A DNA stretch of 64,000 nt. It comes from Physella acuta (Eukaryota > Mollusca > Gastropoda > Physidae). Location of the stretch: contig NW_026732016.1 of the NCBI RefSeq assembly GCF_028476545.1, positions 310,001 to 374,000 on the forward strand, in the 5' to 3' direction. The notes under the pieces were generated by a model. That model saw nothing but the letters and a program-made list of their open reading frames with translations. It made no database searches and had not been told where the DNA came from. This document shows positions 39,301 to 51,419 of this stretch, piece after piece (the first letter of the stretch is position 1; each line of letters opens with the position of its first letter). The translations under genes were made by a program, and so were the position numbers.

Positions 39301-42300
39301 AATAACTTTTTTCTTTTTTTAGTCACCTACGCTGGAGTAAGAAAATGTGGCTTGTACCATTGAAATTTTTTGTAGGGCTACTATAGTAAGGTCTGAAATG
39401 GGAACTGTACTTTTAAAAAAATCTTTTAAATATATTTAAGAAAAAGGATCCTAGCTGTCAGTCTTCTTCTTCTTCGTTCTTAATTATTAGTGTTGAAGGG
39501 GATCGAGATTTATCTGCCAGTGGGTTTGAACTCGAGACTTTTTCGAATTTATCAACCATGAGCTTTTTGCCGACTCGACCACGCCTCCAACACAATTAAG
39601 CGTTACGTGTCAACTGGTTATGCGCCATTGAGGCCATTGACTCCAATTTCAGCCTGCTTTTCTTTTTGGATTTGCTTCCATAGCCTTTGTCCAACCAAGA
39701 ACAAGCTACAAGGCAGCAGTTGTTTGATTTTGGAGTTGTCTCTCCTAGAAGAGTAGCTGTCCCCAGCTAACGAGCCTCATCTGCCCGAGGGTTCGAACTC
39801 GAGACTTTTTCGGTTTAGCAAACATGAGCTTTACCGACTCGACCACGCCGACCCCTTAGCTGTCAGTTAAACTGATGAAATAACTTGATAAATAGCCAGC
39901 TATTTAAGATAGTGATAGCACAAGGCTTGTTTTACAGACAAAAAAAATCTGTCTCACAAAATTACAGGTAAACACAAATAAAATGTGTCTCACAAAATTA
40001 CAGGTAAACATAAATAAAATGTGCTCTACAAATTATTTAGCTGACTGGGGGATCATGGGAAATAAAATGTGTCTCACAAATTATTTAGCTGACTGGGGAA
40101 TCATGGGAAATAAAATGTGTCTCACAAATTATTTAGCTAACTGGGGGATCATGGGAAATGTGCCTTACATATCTGGGAGCTGATGTGGAGATGACAGAAA
40201 TTCCTCCTGTAGCTTCAGCCCGGAGGACCTTCTGTTTCTCACAGTAAGCCTTCCAGCTCTCCTCAGTGAAGCCGTAGTTGAAGTAGTCTGTGATGTCAGC
40301 ACCTGGTCCAACACAACGCGGTCAGTCCCTAGTTACATCTGACATCATTCACTCGCCACACAACCCAGTCAGTCCCTAGTTACATCTGACATCATTCACT
40401 CGTCACACAACACAGTCAGTCCCTAGTTACATCTGACATCATTCACTCGCCACACAACCCAGTCAGTCCCTAGTTACATCTGTCATTCACTCGTCACACA
40501 ACGCAGTCAGTCCCTAGTTACATCTGACATCATTCACTCCTCACACAACGCAGTCAGTCCCTAGTTACATCTGACATCATTCACTCGTCACACAACGCAG
40601 TCAGTCCCTAGTTACATCTGACATCATTCACTCGTCACACAACGCAGTCAGTCCCTAGTTACATCTGACATCATTCACTCGCCACACAACCCAGTCAGTC
40701 CCTAGTTACATCTGACATCATTCACTCGTCACACAACACAGTCAGTCCCTAGTTACATCTGACATCATTCAATCGTCACACAACGCAGTCAGTCTCTAGT
40801 TACATCTGACATCATTCACTCGTCACACAACACAGTCAGTCCCTTGTTACATCTGACATCATTCACTCGCCACACAACCCAGTCAGTCTCTAGTTACATC
40901 TGACATCATTCACTCGTCACACAACGCAGTCAGTCTCTAGTTACATCTGACACCATTCACTCGTCACACAACGCAGTCAGTCCCTAGTTACATCTGACAT
41001 CATTCACTCGCCACACAACCCAGTCAGTCCCTAGTTACATCTGACATCATTCACTCGCCACACAACCCAGTCAGTCCCTAGTTACATCTGACATCATTCA
41101 CTCGTCACACAACACAGTCAGTCCCTAGTTACATCTGACATCATTCAATCGTCACACAACACAGTCAGTCTCTAGTTACATCTGACATCATTCACTCGTC
41201 ACACAACGCAGTCAGTCCCTAGTTACATCTGACATCATTCAATCGTCACACAACACAGTCAGTCCCTAGTTACATCTGACATCAATCACTCGCCACACAA
41301 CCCAGTCAGTCCCTAGTTACATCTGACATCATTCACTCGTCACACAACGCAGTCAGTCCCTAGTTACATCTGACATCATTCACTCGCCACACAACCCAGT
41401 CAGTCCCTAGTTACATCTGACATCATTCACTCGTCACACAACGCAGTCAGTCTCTAGTTACATCTGACATCATTCACTCGTCACACAACGCACTCAGTCC
41501 CTAGTTACATCTGACATCATTCAATCGTCACACAACACAGTCAGTCTCTAGTTACATCTGACATCATTCACTCGTCACACAACGCAGTCAGTCCCTAGTT
41601 ACATCTGACATCATTCAATCGTCACACAACACAGTCAGTCCCTAGTTACATCTGACATCAATCACTCGCCACACAACCCAGTCAGTCCCTAGTTACATCT
41701 GACATCATTCACTCGTCACACAACGCAGTCAGTCCCTAGTTACATCTGACATCATTCACTCGCCACACAACCCAGTCAGTCCCTAGTTACATCTGACATC
41801 ATTCACTCGTCACACAACGCAGTCAGTCTCTAGTTACATCTGACATCATTCACTCGTCACACAACGCACTCAGTCCCTAGTTACATCTGACATCATTCAC
41901 TCGTCACACAACGCAGTCAGTCTCTAGTTACATCTGACATCATTCACTCGTCACACAACGCAGTCAGTCCCTAGTTACATCTGACATCATTCACTCGTCA
42001 CACAACGCAGTCAGTCTCTAGTTACATCTGACATCATTCACTCGTCACACAACGCAGTCAGTCCCTAGTTACATCTGACATCATTCACTCATCACACAAC
42101 GCAGTCAGTCCCTAGTTACATCTGACATCATTCACTCGTACACAACGCAGTCAGTCCCTAGTTACATCTGACATCATTCAATCGTCACACAACGCAGTCA
42201 GTCTCTAGTTACATCTGACATCATTCACTCGTCACACAACGCAGTCAGTCCCTAGTTACATCTGACACCATTCACTTGTCACACAACGCAGTCAGTCCCT

Positions 42301-45300
42301 AGTTACATCTGACACCATTCACTTGTCACACAACGCAGTCAGTCTCTAGTTACATCTGACACCATTCACTTGTCACACAACGCAGTCAGTCCCTTGTTAC
42401 ATCTGACACCATTCACTCGTCACACACAAAACTTTTAAACTATAAATTGCTCCACAGATCAAATGTAGGGGAAAGAACCATTTTGATTTTATAAATAAAT
42501 AAGCTGTTACTGGAGTAAATATGTGTACCTGGTTTCCTCCATGGCATATCCTCTGTGCTGAGTGTGTTCAAGTCAAAATCATACACAGGAGTGCCATTGA
42601 TGGTGCCAACAGCTTCAATGTCCAGGCCTTTAGTTGTGGGTGCTGGCTTAGCAGGAGCAGCTGAGATGAAAACCATTGGATTAACATACAGTACAACATC
42701 TTAATAGCGAGTCTAGACCAATAATCAACATTCATTTCTATTTATACATTGCTACAGATAACAGAATGGAAGGAACTTCAAAATACACTCAGCTAAAGGA
42801 CTGGGGTAGGATAAAATCAGCTAAAGGACTGGGGTAGGATAAAATCAGCTAAAGGACTGGGGTAGGATAAAATCAGCTAAAGGACTGGGGTAGGATACAC
42901 TCAGCTAAAGGACTGGGGTAGGATAAAATCAGCTAAAGGACTGGGGTAGGATAAAATCAGCTAAAGGACTGGGGTAGGATAAAATCAGCTAAAGGACTGG
43001 GGTAGGATACACTCAGCTAAAGGACTGGGGTAGGATAAAATCAGCTAAAGGACTGGGGTAGGATAAAATCAGCTAAAGGACTGGGGTAGGATAAAATCAG
43101 CTAAAGGCTGGGATAGGATACACTCAGCTAAAGGACTGGGGTAGGATAAAATCAGCTAAAGGACTGGGGTAGGATAAAATCAGCTAAAGGACTGGGGTAG
43201 GATACACGCACCTAAAGGACTGGGGTAGGATACACTCAGCTAAAGGACTGGGGTAGGATACACTCAGCTCAGTTGGAGGAACTTCAAAATTTTCTCTCAC
43301 CTGCTGCACTTTTCTGGTAATTTTGTCCACTTTTAAATAAATTTCTTGGCGCTGCCCTAGAAAAAAATAATCAAAGAAAATTGACATTGTTGAAAAAGTT
43401 TCCATTTGTCAGGAAAATGTATGTTTGTGATGTGCAATCTTGACTTACTCTGTCCCAGTCCAAGTTCTGATGTCTCCAATGGTAACCTGAACATTGTCAT
43501 CATCATCGTCCTCATCATCATCTTCATCACCAGCTGCTGCTTCTGTTGGCTCCTTCTTTTCTTGTTCTGCATCTTCTGCAGCAAGTTCCTGTCAATACCA
43601 CACAGTATCAGATGCACACAATACCCAACACTATCAGGTGCACACACTATCCAACACTATCAGGTGCACACAATATCCAACACTATCAGGTGCATACAAT
43701 ATCCAACACTATCAGATGCACACAATATCCAACACTATCAGGTGCACACAATATCCAACAAATACATTCAAACAAGAAAATAGACACAGACAAATCAAAT
43801 ACATGGCAAACTATTTAGTAAATTTAGAAAACGATAATATACTAAAAAAATAACTAGAGTAATAACAAGGAGTGCTATAAATGAAATTCCTTCTAAAACT
43901 TTCTTTCTTAACCAGTTATTTAATTGTCAGGATCACAGACAGCACCCCAATACAGAAAAAAATGTTGAGCACCAGGCAGTCAACTGTTACATCAAGTTTG
44001 GGTCAAGCCCAGAGTCCTGACAAAGTTTGAAAACAAAAATTTTTCACACCACTCTATCAAGGGAAATAATCTGGTTGAAGGGCAGGGCCCAGGTATTAAA
44101 GTCATTATTGGGGTTAAAAAGTGTCTAATCTAGATTACTGCAAAACTGTAACATCCCTTTGAGAATGACAGGTTAGTGTGGTGTACTCAGCCTGTAATAT
44201 TTCATTCTATCTTGTAATTTTATATCTGTGTGTAGTTACACGTGTCCTCTATAACTGACAGTGTTTGTGTCAGTTTGATACATTAATGTGACACTGTCTC
44301 ACCTAACTTGACTCACTGACAGTTTCAACATGATGAGAACATCACATAAGCCAAGGTATAACTTACCACCTCTACACCTTCTTTCTCCACATCTTTCTGT
44401 TGGTTAACACTGCAAAAACAAGTTAGGAATAATTTACATTAAAAAATGTAACATGTTTAAAAAGACTGAGCAAAATAAATTAGAAAAACACAAAACCTAC
44501 CCCATATTTAAAATTTCAGTGTCCATAATAATAATAAAGTACTTTAAATAGACATGAAAATTTACTTCCAACAAACTAAATCTAAAATAAATAATACAAT
44601 GGCTAATGAGAAGAACATATAAAAATCAAACCTTTCTTCCAATTCTTCAATATTTGGCTTTTTGTCTTTATCTTCACCTGCAATTAAAATTGTATGTTAT
44701 CAATATCATCCAATGACAGAAGACTAATAATAATTACTGACGATCAACACTGTTTTTTTTGCAATTAGATAGGACGCCTTTTTGAAAATGTGAGATGATA
44801 ATATTAGCAAAACCACCAGTCAATGGCAAGATAACTTTGCAAGACTTGTTGTTTGTTGTAAGTTTGTTTTGGCTGATGTTGTGAGGGGTCACTGTGAGGA
44901 GATTGTTTATATTTTTGATTGAGTTTATATTCAACTCAATGCAACAACCCCGCCAATTGGTTAAGAGTTGAGGCCGGTTGGTTAAGGCCAGGCCGGGGGA
45001 TTTTCTGACCGGCTTTCAAAGGGATGACTCAACATATCGTCCATACCTTTTTTGTGAAAATATCAATATTAAAGGAATCGAGAAATAGATACATGAGCAG
45101 GAAATTTTTGACTGATATAAAATTAAATGAACATGAAAAGATAAAATTTAGCCTATACGATAGTACATTTTTACATTAAGTGATTAAGTAATGAATTGTT
45201 TGCTGGTCAACAAAATATTAAAAAAGTAAATTATCATCTGCATGTTAAGCTGTTTCAAATAGCAGTATACAAAGTCAACATTTAGGGTTTAGTAAAAATC

Positions 45301-46376
45301 GCAAAATCAGATTCATTGAATTTGAAATATATATATGGGAATTTATGATAATAAAATTTTAGTCTGCATCAAAGTTCATCGTAAATAATTTGTAGCTAAG
45401 AACTTGGAGGTGGTACAATTGTCACAGTCATCTTCACATTTTACCCTGCACCCAGTCTAACTGTCGGGTGGGAATAAAATATAAAACAAAAATGACATGT
45501 CACCGGGGATTTTCACACCCTTTTTAATAGATCTAGGCCTAACTAAACAAAAACAAATAATTAGGCCAACAATTTTTTCTTTAGCACATGATCATTAAGG
45601 GGTAAACTGCTAGATTCTAGAAGTAGATTTTATTTTTAGGCTTACCACTTTCACTTAGGCCTAGGCCTACTTTAAATTATTTTTTTAACGAAGTGACTAC
45701 TCGGAAGATTTTTCTCCCCAACGTCTCCACTTAGTCGGCAAAAGATAGCTCTGCGCATGCGCAGTGACCTATGGCTAGGGTTAGAATGAGGGTTAGGGAT
45801 AGGATTAGGGCTAGGGTTGGTGTTAGTATAGGGTTCTGCGGTTGTAAACACACGCATGCGCAGTACCATCAAAAACATCGCCGCGATGGCAAGTCGTAGT
45901 TTCTCTCCATTGCGCATCTTTTTCCGGATAACATCTGCCTTTTTTTAAACATGTGCATTTATTTAAAATAATGTATGCTTTAATATCATATGTAATGCAA
46001 CAGCAGTAGATCCAGAATCTAGATCTAGAATCTAATTAAGAAGTCTAGATCTAGACTAGATTCTAGATCTAATTTTGAAACATAATTTTAGTATTTTTTT
46101 AATTTTAGAAATTGCCAAATGATTAATGAATAATGATGGTGTGCAAGTCATTTTGATTTTGAAATTTAAATCTGATGGTCGGGTTCTCCGAGACGTCATG
46201 TAAAAATTTTTAAGGCCAGCTCCGAAAATTAATTTTATACGATGGTATTAGATTCCAAATGGTGTTTATAAATCTGCAATCAGTAACTGCAAAAAATTTT
46301 TTTTACCCCCATACAACCAATCTTCATCGTCTTCGGCTCCCACTGTAGGAGTTACCGCTACCTCTGCGGCAGCCAT
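30362..46376 (-). CDS. FIP1L1: Pre-mRNA 3'-end-processing factor FIP1, 15 exons
   Basis: Subunit of CPSF that binds U-rich RNA and poly(A) polymerase in nuclear 3'-end processing. Exons 5' to 3': 46376-46307, 44677-44632, 44409-44367, 43588-43449, 43356-43301, 42660-42529, 40302-40169, 39203-39176, 38370-38208, 38011-37941, 37631-37587, 34415-34283, 31981-31910, 31768-31535, 30512-30362. They total 1518 nt (505 aa), every junction is GT-AG and all phases agree. The N-terminus is acidic (EDDEDWLYG) and exon 4 has an Asp run followed by VQVTIGDI. The FIP1 motif ([18 protein letters not shown], about residues 150-190) is strongly conserved. Exons 10-12 are proline-rich. Exon 14 encodes an Arg-Asp/Arg-Glu tract (about residues 378-456) and exon 15 a basic, then acidic tail ending EEEKSKD. 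This is the full FIP1L1 layout. Introns hold most of the window's longest arrays. No clear AATAAA follows the stop; a GATAAA lies near 30082-30087. Confidence 0.95.
30525..31020 (+). repeat. 19-22-bp repeat in FIP1L1 intron 14
   Basis: Variants of ACAACATTAGTGTCACACA with extra CAA triplets; more than 20 copies. Confidence 0.95.
31060..31530 (+). repeat. 28-bp repeat in FIP1L1 intron 14, about 17 copies
   Basis: Unit contains GACTGACTAAAGCTACATGA. The last, partial copy (GACTGACTAC) runs into the exon 14 donor. Confidence 0.95.
31615..31755 (-). repeat. Coding Arg-Asp/Arg-Glu hexanucleotide-like repeat in FIP1L1 exon 14
   Basis: Imperfect 6-bp periodicity encodes alternating R-D and R-E dipeptides with some RS. 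RD/RE repeats are typical of metazoan FIP1L1 and bind U-rich RNA, so this repeat is part of the protein's function. Confidence 0.85.
32185..32320 (+). repeat. 45-bp repeat in FIP1L1 intron 12, 3 copies
   Basis: Unit contains GATGTACTTGAATATAACTG. Confidence 0.92.
32685..33500 (+). repeat. 24-bp minisatellite in FIP1L1 intron 12, about 34 copies
   Basis: Unit AACTAGTGGGGTCACCACAG plus GTCA. Because 24 is a multiple of three, all frames stay open and produce long false proteins of up to 243 aa. The unit has diverged types in a partly repeated order. Confidence 0.97.
33570..34175 (+). repeat. AT-rich imperfect repeats in FIP1L1 intron 12
   Basis: Two families: ATATTACTACACAGCTATAG with TATAGATATACACTA, then AACATTACTACACAGCTAAA with CTTTAAACATTCACA. 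Confidence 0.9.
34388..37395 (+). repeat. 57-59-bp array across the FIP1L1 exon 12 acceptor, about 52 copies
   Basis: On the minus strand every unit holds a pyrimidine tract and acceptor (TTCTTCTATCCAG) plus the first 23 coding bases of exon 12 (CATTCTACCACCCCACCACC...), then passes to CTGTTAGTACC. Only the copy ending at 34415 continues into the real exon. Copies differ mainly in the length of an A run (4-7) and one G/A site. Confidence 0.98.
38385..39075 (+). repeat. 20-bp minisatellite in FIP1L1 intron 8, about 32 copies
   Basis: Unit ACACATCTGTAACAGCAACA or ACACATCTGTAACACCAACA; a block of about 180 bp including a variant segment (CAATTTTATAGCAAC) is duplicated. Confidence 0.96.
39520..39588 (-). 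mobile_element. tRNA-derived SINE head in FIP1L1 intron 7
   Basis: On the minus strand GGCGTGGTCGAGTCGGC is followed by a box B (GAGTTCAAACCC). This is a tRNA-like pol III promoter. A related copy lies about 260 bp away on the same strand. Confidence 0.55.
39781..39850 (-). mobile_element. Second tRNA-derived SINE head in FIP1L1 intron 7
   Basis: Related to 39520-39588: minus-strand GGCGTGGTCGAGTCGG and GAGTTCGAACCC, with a better conserved box B. Confidence 0.55.
39950..40165 (+). repeat. About 48-bp repeat next to the FIP1L1 exon 7 donor, 3-4 copies
   Basis: Units contain TCATGGGAAATAAAATGTGT. The last partial copy (CATGGGAAATGTG) reaches the donor at 40167-40168. Confidence 0.9.
40310..42430 (+). 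repeat. 47-bp minisatellite in FIP1L1 intron 6, about 45 copies
   Basis: Unit contains CCCTAGTTACATCTGACATC. Rare variants (ATCAATCACT, CGCACTCAG) recur exactly 376 bp apart, showing an eight-unit higher-order repeat around 41.1-41.9 kb. Confidence 0.97.
42785..43275 (+). repeat. 28-bp minisatellite in FIP1L1 intron 5, about 17 copies
   Basis: Unit contains CAGCTAAAGGACTGGGGTAG. It ends about 25 bp from exon 5. Confidence 0.96.
43605..43765 (+). repeat. 25-bp repeat in FIP1L1 intron 3, about 6 copies
   Basis: Unit contains AACACTATCAGGTGCACACA; it starts about 17 bp from the exon 4 acceptor. Confidence 0.93.
45775..45840 (+). repeat. Degenerate TTAGGG-like tract in FIP1L1 intron 1
   Basis: AGGGTTAG, GGGTTAGGGATAGG and GGGCTAGGG motifs over about 65 bp, possibly an old interstitial telomeric repeat. 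Confidence 0.5.
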
Positions 46377-48511
46377 TTGTAAAAATATCTCTAGATTTAG
46401 ATTTACCTCTCCAGCTTTAGTTTCGTATCAATAATGATTTAGAATTAAATATTATGTTACCTACAAAACGGTGTTCCTTACGTATTTTTTTTTGTTTTAT
46501 TTAGTAAATAAAACTAACGAATTTGTAAGTAGCTTAAATATTATTAGTAGTATGTGCAGGTTATAATTTATAAATATTTGTCGTTAATGACAACAATGGT
46601 GGACATACTATTGACCGTAAAATCTTCTTATTGATACAAACAATTATAAAAATCTTCATTTGAATTTAGGAATGCCGACCAATACAGATCATTCTACAGA
46701 CAAGTATTGTTTAGTATAGTGGATTAAGTTAGTAGTATGTGTGAGTTTACATTTCAAATTATATATTTGGTTTATTTAATAAAGTAGTGGACTTAAGTCT
46801 TACTCTTAACTACACTCTTAGTTTTTTTTAAGGACTGAACATTCACATATTGATATTATATAATATATAGTCATAGATCTAGAATCTAGATCTATTATAT
46901 TTTGTTTTGTATAATATTGATTCTGAATTGACTAGTATTAGTATTGCCAATACTACAGTACAATAGTCAATAATTACTTAAATTAACTATTGATTATTGC
47001 AATATTGACTTAACTATAAAAAATGTTTTTTAGTACAAAACAATTAAAATAAATATTCAAACCCCTCTGATGCCATTGCTTTTTGTGATTGTTATAAATT
47101 ATAAAATATGCATACTGATCATACTCGCATGCACTGAATATGGAATCTTAATACTAGATCTACATAGGCCTAATACATAGCAACTATTCTAATTTGTAAG
47201 TATTAGACTACTAGTGAGGAAGAGAGTGACATTGTCACTAATTTAAATAGTATTCCTAGTTTCGAATGCCTTGTTGTTAGAAAGGGGAGGGGGAGATAAA
47301 AATCATCCCAAGGGGTAGTCCATAAATGACGTCACACTCCTACAAGGAAGGGTTAGGGTTAAGAAAGTTTGACATCTTTTTTTTTTAAAGTAATGTTAGA
47401 AGCTGAATTATAAATTATAACTGTTAATTAGAGTTTTAGAAAGCTGTTTTTTTTTTTTAAAATTGTCAGCTTATTAGAAATTGATCAATATACTCTATTT
47501 TGACCTAGATCTAGCTCAGTAATTATTTTTGAAAGAAATCTATGTTTTTTTTAAAAAAAAAAAACTGAAATTTTGAGGGGGGTTGTAGGCTAAGGTATGA
47601 TGTCAATTTAAGGGAGAGGAGGTGGCTGACTTTTTATGACATTGTTTAGCGATGGGGAGGAGGGTACAAATCATCAAAAAAAGTGTGACTTTATGTATTA
47701 AAGACCCCCAAAAGTGTGATTTAAAAAAAAAAACAGCTATTTGTTTTGGTCTTGTTTTATTATAAATTAAGTCCATTGTCTATATCATGATGGCCAAAAG
47801 AACATTTCCTATGATCTATTTATGACCACAAAGAAATTGAGAATATTAAAGACATTATGGCAGTGTTTTATTAAAATATATCATAAAATTAAAATTTAAT
47901 GCTTTTTTTTAGTATCACTTTTGTACAGTTTCAGTGTTTTGGTGAAAAAGAAACTCCATGTAATCAAGAAAAAAACTAAGTAACTAAATTAATTATACAC
48001 AATGTGTTTGAATCTATTACTGAAATGCATGTGGGTTATAACAGACTTCTTACAAATACAATATACAGAAACTTTAGTTGGTGGATTGTGCAAAATGTAT
48101 GTACTGATTCATTGGCCAATCAAAACATCTTTTTTAAACTGTTAGCTCAGTTGGAGTTTGTCAAGAAAATGTTACGACTAAATTAATATGAAACTTTTTA
48201 GTAAAAAATATTTTCAACCACACCAAAAGGTAACTACAACCACACCAAAAAGTAACTACAACCACACCAAAAGGTAGCTACAACCACATCAAAAAGGTAA
48301 CTACAACCACACCAAAAGGTAACTACAACCACACCAAAAGGTAACTACAACCACACCAAAAGGTAACTACAACCACACCAAAAGGTAACTACAACTACAC
48401 CAGTCAATCTAACTCTGACATTTAGCATAATTTATGTGCACATAACAATATGATAAACTCTACTTCAGATATCTACAACATGAGTTGAACTCACTGACGG
48501 CTTAATCTATC
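46377..48511. other. Head-to-head intergenic region between FIP1L1 and the WD40/SOCS gene
   Basis: About 2.1 kb of AT-rich DNA with no gene seen. It must hold the FIP1L1 promoter and probably that of the WD40/SOCS gene. AGATCTAGA-type palindromic clusters occur near 46870-46900, as they do at 46010-46070 inside FIP1L1 intron 1. A 22-bp repeat at 48215-48410 lies just upstream of the WD40/SOCS start. Confidence 0.5.
48215..48410 (+). repeat. 22-bp repeat upstream of the WD40/SOCS gene, about 9 copies
   Basis: Unit GTAACTACAACCACACCAAA plus AG. Confidence 0.94.
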
Positions 48512-50879
48512 ATGGGAGTCGGACCTTCATTGCGGATTAAAGAAATTTTAAGCATACAGTCTCTGTCTGACTGCTGCTATCCTGTGTCCCCTTACATTCC
48601 CTTTCCTAAAGACATTTGGCCAGCTGGAGATGATGGGCTAGTGTCTGGCTTTCACATTCTACCTGAAAAATTAAGTAAGTTCATCAATGGTATATATGCC
48701 AAGATGCTCAAATAATAGATGTATTCAATTATGTAAAGTTTATAGGATAACTGACCATAATGGTTAATTATCAGAGTTTTTATGAAGAACATACAAATCC
48801 AGAGGATCTATAATCTATATTCTTAATATCATTGAGAATAGTCATTAGTCTATATTATATAATATATCCTGTTAAATGTTAAATACTAATAGTTACCATT
48901 AATTAATGAGATTCTCAGAATGATTGGCCTGTTAAGTTCTTAGAATGTCCACTAGTGTTTGTTGTTTTCAGAGTGACCATAAGCCCACGACATCCTGACA
49001 ATGACCGCTAGTTTATAAGTTTCTAAAGTTCTTTTAGGGTGTCCAGATTTCCCACTACCCATGACACTCGCCTGCTCAGCTTCTTCCATTTAAAACTGCT
49101 GTGACTACCAGCATGTAGTATAGCCTGTCTTTCAGCCTGATTTACACTTAGAACATCTCATTAAAAAGCAACCTTATGTTCAAACTTATATTTAGAAAGT
49201 TGCGCCTTCTTAATTTTAAAGTTGTTGGTTGTAGAAATTAATTGATAAATTAAGTGATTAATTGAGTGTATACACATTTGAACTTACATCAGTTTCAACT
49301 TAAAATAAAAATTGCATTGTCTTTATTCAGCAGAGGAGCAAAGTTAAAACTAATTATTAAATGAGTTTTAATTCACACCAGTCTGAAAAACTAGATTTAC
49401 ATTTAAACTATTAAATAATTAAATGCAATCTCAATACACTGAATTGAAAAATTGAAAAGTATCGACTTTCAATATGTTGTATTAGTTAATAATAATTAAT
49501 ATTTAATTAGATGCTATCAATCAGTTGTTTATAAACTTTGCTGAATAGGACGAGGGGTTGATGATGGCACCTGGTTCTGGTGGTGTGATGCTGAGTTTGT
49601 TCCATTTAAAGACAACACTTTGTATGCCACATCCTCGGCTTACCATCCTCGTCCTGGTCAAACATGGACGCCTGTTCCCAACGCCATGAACGGCCGAGTT
49701 CTTCAGTACAACTTACTTGCTCCTGATGATGTCCGTGAGTTTGACCAAACTTTGATTGGTTTGAAACTAAGTTGCTAATCATTTTTTAAGTTAATTTAAG
49801 TTCATAGTTAAATTGAGTACGAATTGAAGTGAAAAAAATAATTGAAAGATATAGCAGCCATTTAACATTTAATGTAAACCATTTATTTTCTGCTCTAACT
49901 AGAATGCACCATATTTAGCCGCACCAACAGCACAGTGTTGCCCAATGTGGTGCCGCATCCCCTGGGTGAGATGGTGGCCTACTGTGGGACCGGTGAGGCC
50001 GTGGTGATGGCCAACAATGGCGACCCTGTGTACACACGCAGCCGTGACCTGGCCAACGCTGTCCATGTCTACTGCTCTGTGGCCAACAATGGTATCAGCC
50101 TGGCATGCTTGAAGCGGGGGACTCTGGATTTTTTTCTGGAACTCTATGAACTTGATTCTGGCATCCAAACCAACGCAAGCATGCGATGTCGACAGATCTG
50201 TCAAGGATTTATTCCCTCCAGAAATCGGACGGACAACGTTGCTTGTAAATTTTCCCCTAACTCAAGACTACTGGCTGTCAGTGGTTCTCAAGGTATACTG
50301 TTCACTGTCAGGGCCACCACACTGGCGAAGTATCTGACCATCTGCCCTGACCTGCTAGATGAGAACCTCTCGTCTCCGTTAGCTTTTGATTTCAACCCAC
50401 AATTTGCTTTTGAAGTCCTGACAGTGGCCACAAAAAACAGATTTGTTCACACACTGAACATCTCCACTGCTGAGGTTCTCTCATCTTTTGAGACGGATGA
50501 GGACGTCGACTGTCTGAACTACAGTCGGGATGGTCAGCTGATTGCTGTAGGTTTCCACAACTTTGACATCGTTGTCTATGACTCTGAGAATCAGAATGTG
50601 TTCCACAGCATTGACATGTCCGTGTTGTGCCAGGAGCAGACCCAGAGAATCCAGCGCGGGTATCCCACAATCCTTCATCTCAGCTTCTCTCAGAATGGTG
50701 AGCACCTGGCCAGCACAACGTGTGACGGACAACTGCGTCTGTGGAGGATCCCGAGGGTGTTTTCTCTACAGGAGCTATGCAGGGACGCCATCTTGGCCAG
50801 CACCCCCATCAGGAAAATTCAGCGCTTACAAAATATCCCACAAAAGATGATCAACCTTTTGTTGTACAAATATTTCTAA
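48512..50879 (+). CDS. WD40-repeat / SOCS-box protein, 3 exons
   Basis: Exons 48512-48674, 49549-49734 and 49903-50879, 1326 nt, 441 aa, with GT-AG junctions and matching phases. The C-terminal half has WD40-like strands: VACKFSPNSRLLAVSGSQG, then DCLNYSRDGQLIAVGFHNF, then LSFSQNGEHLASTTCDGQLRLW split by my reading into a typical last blade. The final 40 residues look like a SOCS box (SLQELCRDAI, then IPQKMINLLLYKYF), the motif that recruits Elongin B/C and Cullin-5. The end resembles that of WSB1/WSB2, but the N-terminal half (FWWCDAEFVPF, YHPRPGQTW) does not match WSB proteins I know. Probably a substrate receptor of a CUL5 ubiquitin ligase; its target is unknown. No orthologue is named with confidence. 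Confidence 0.85.
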
Positions 50880-51415
50880 ACATTTGAATCTTCATGTTTT
50901 TGTTTCGTTTATGTGTTTGTGTCTTGGTGTATATTTTTAATGTCTGGACAAAGTAAGAAAAAAAAATGAAGCCACATTTTTCATCATAAATAAGCAAATT
51001 TTTCTTGTTGTTTTTTTTTTAAATTCAGGTAATGAATGTGAGTAGTATAGTGTGATCTCTATAGCTTGTAAACTTCACATTGATCTTCTGACGTCTTTAG
51101 TTGCAAGAATGGTTTGGTTGTCAGATGACTTGATAGGTCTAATATTTGTTTTTATTATTATAGTGAGATCAAATGAAAAAAAGCCTCTAAGACAATTATC
51201 AGGGACTGTGGTTTCAGGACCTGTGGATGTAGGACCCACTGTGGTTTCAGGACCTGAGGATGTATGACCCCCTGTGGCTTCTAGAGCTGAGATAAGGACA
51301 GCTGAGTTCATGTCTTGCATAGAATAAGGCGGCAAAGTTTTGTTAGTAAATTAAATTTGGTTGCTAATTAACTTTTTTTTTTTTTAAGAAACCACAACTG
51401 CAGCTTTTAGTTTAC
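50880..51415. other. WD40/SOCS 3' flank
   Basis: No clear AATAAA close to the stop. A duplicated segment containing CTGTGGTTTCAGGACCTG lies at about 51205-51265. No further gene seen. Confidence 0.4.
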
Positions 51416-51419
51416 ACTC

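Noticed and set aside
38334-39326. Cys/Val/Leu-rich minus-strand frames of up to 197 aa
   Set aside because: They look cysteine-rich but are translations of the 20-bp array in FIP1L1 intron 8.
45672-45917. 81-aa minus-strand frame with Asn-Pro repeats
   Set aside because: Produced by the telomere-like tract within an intron; no support as a gene.
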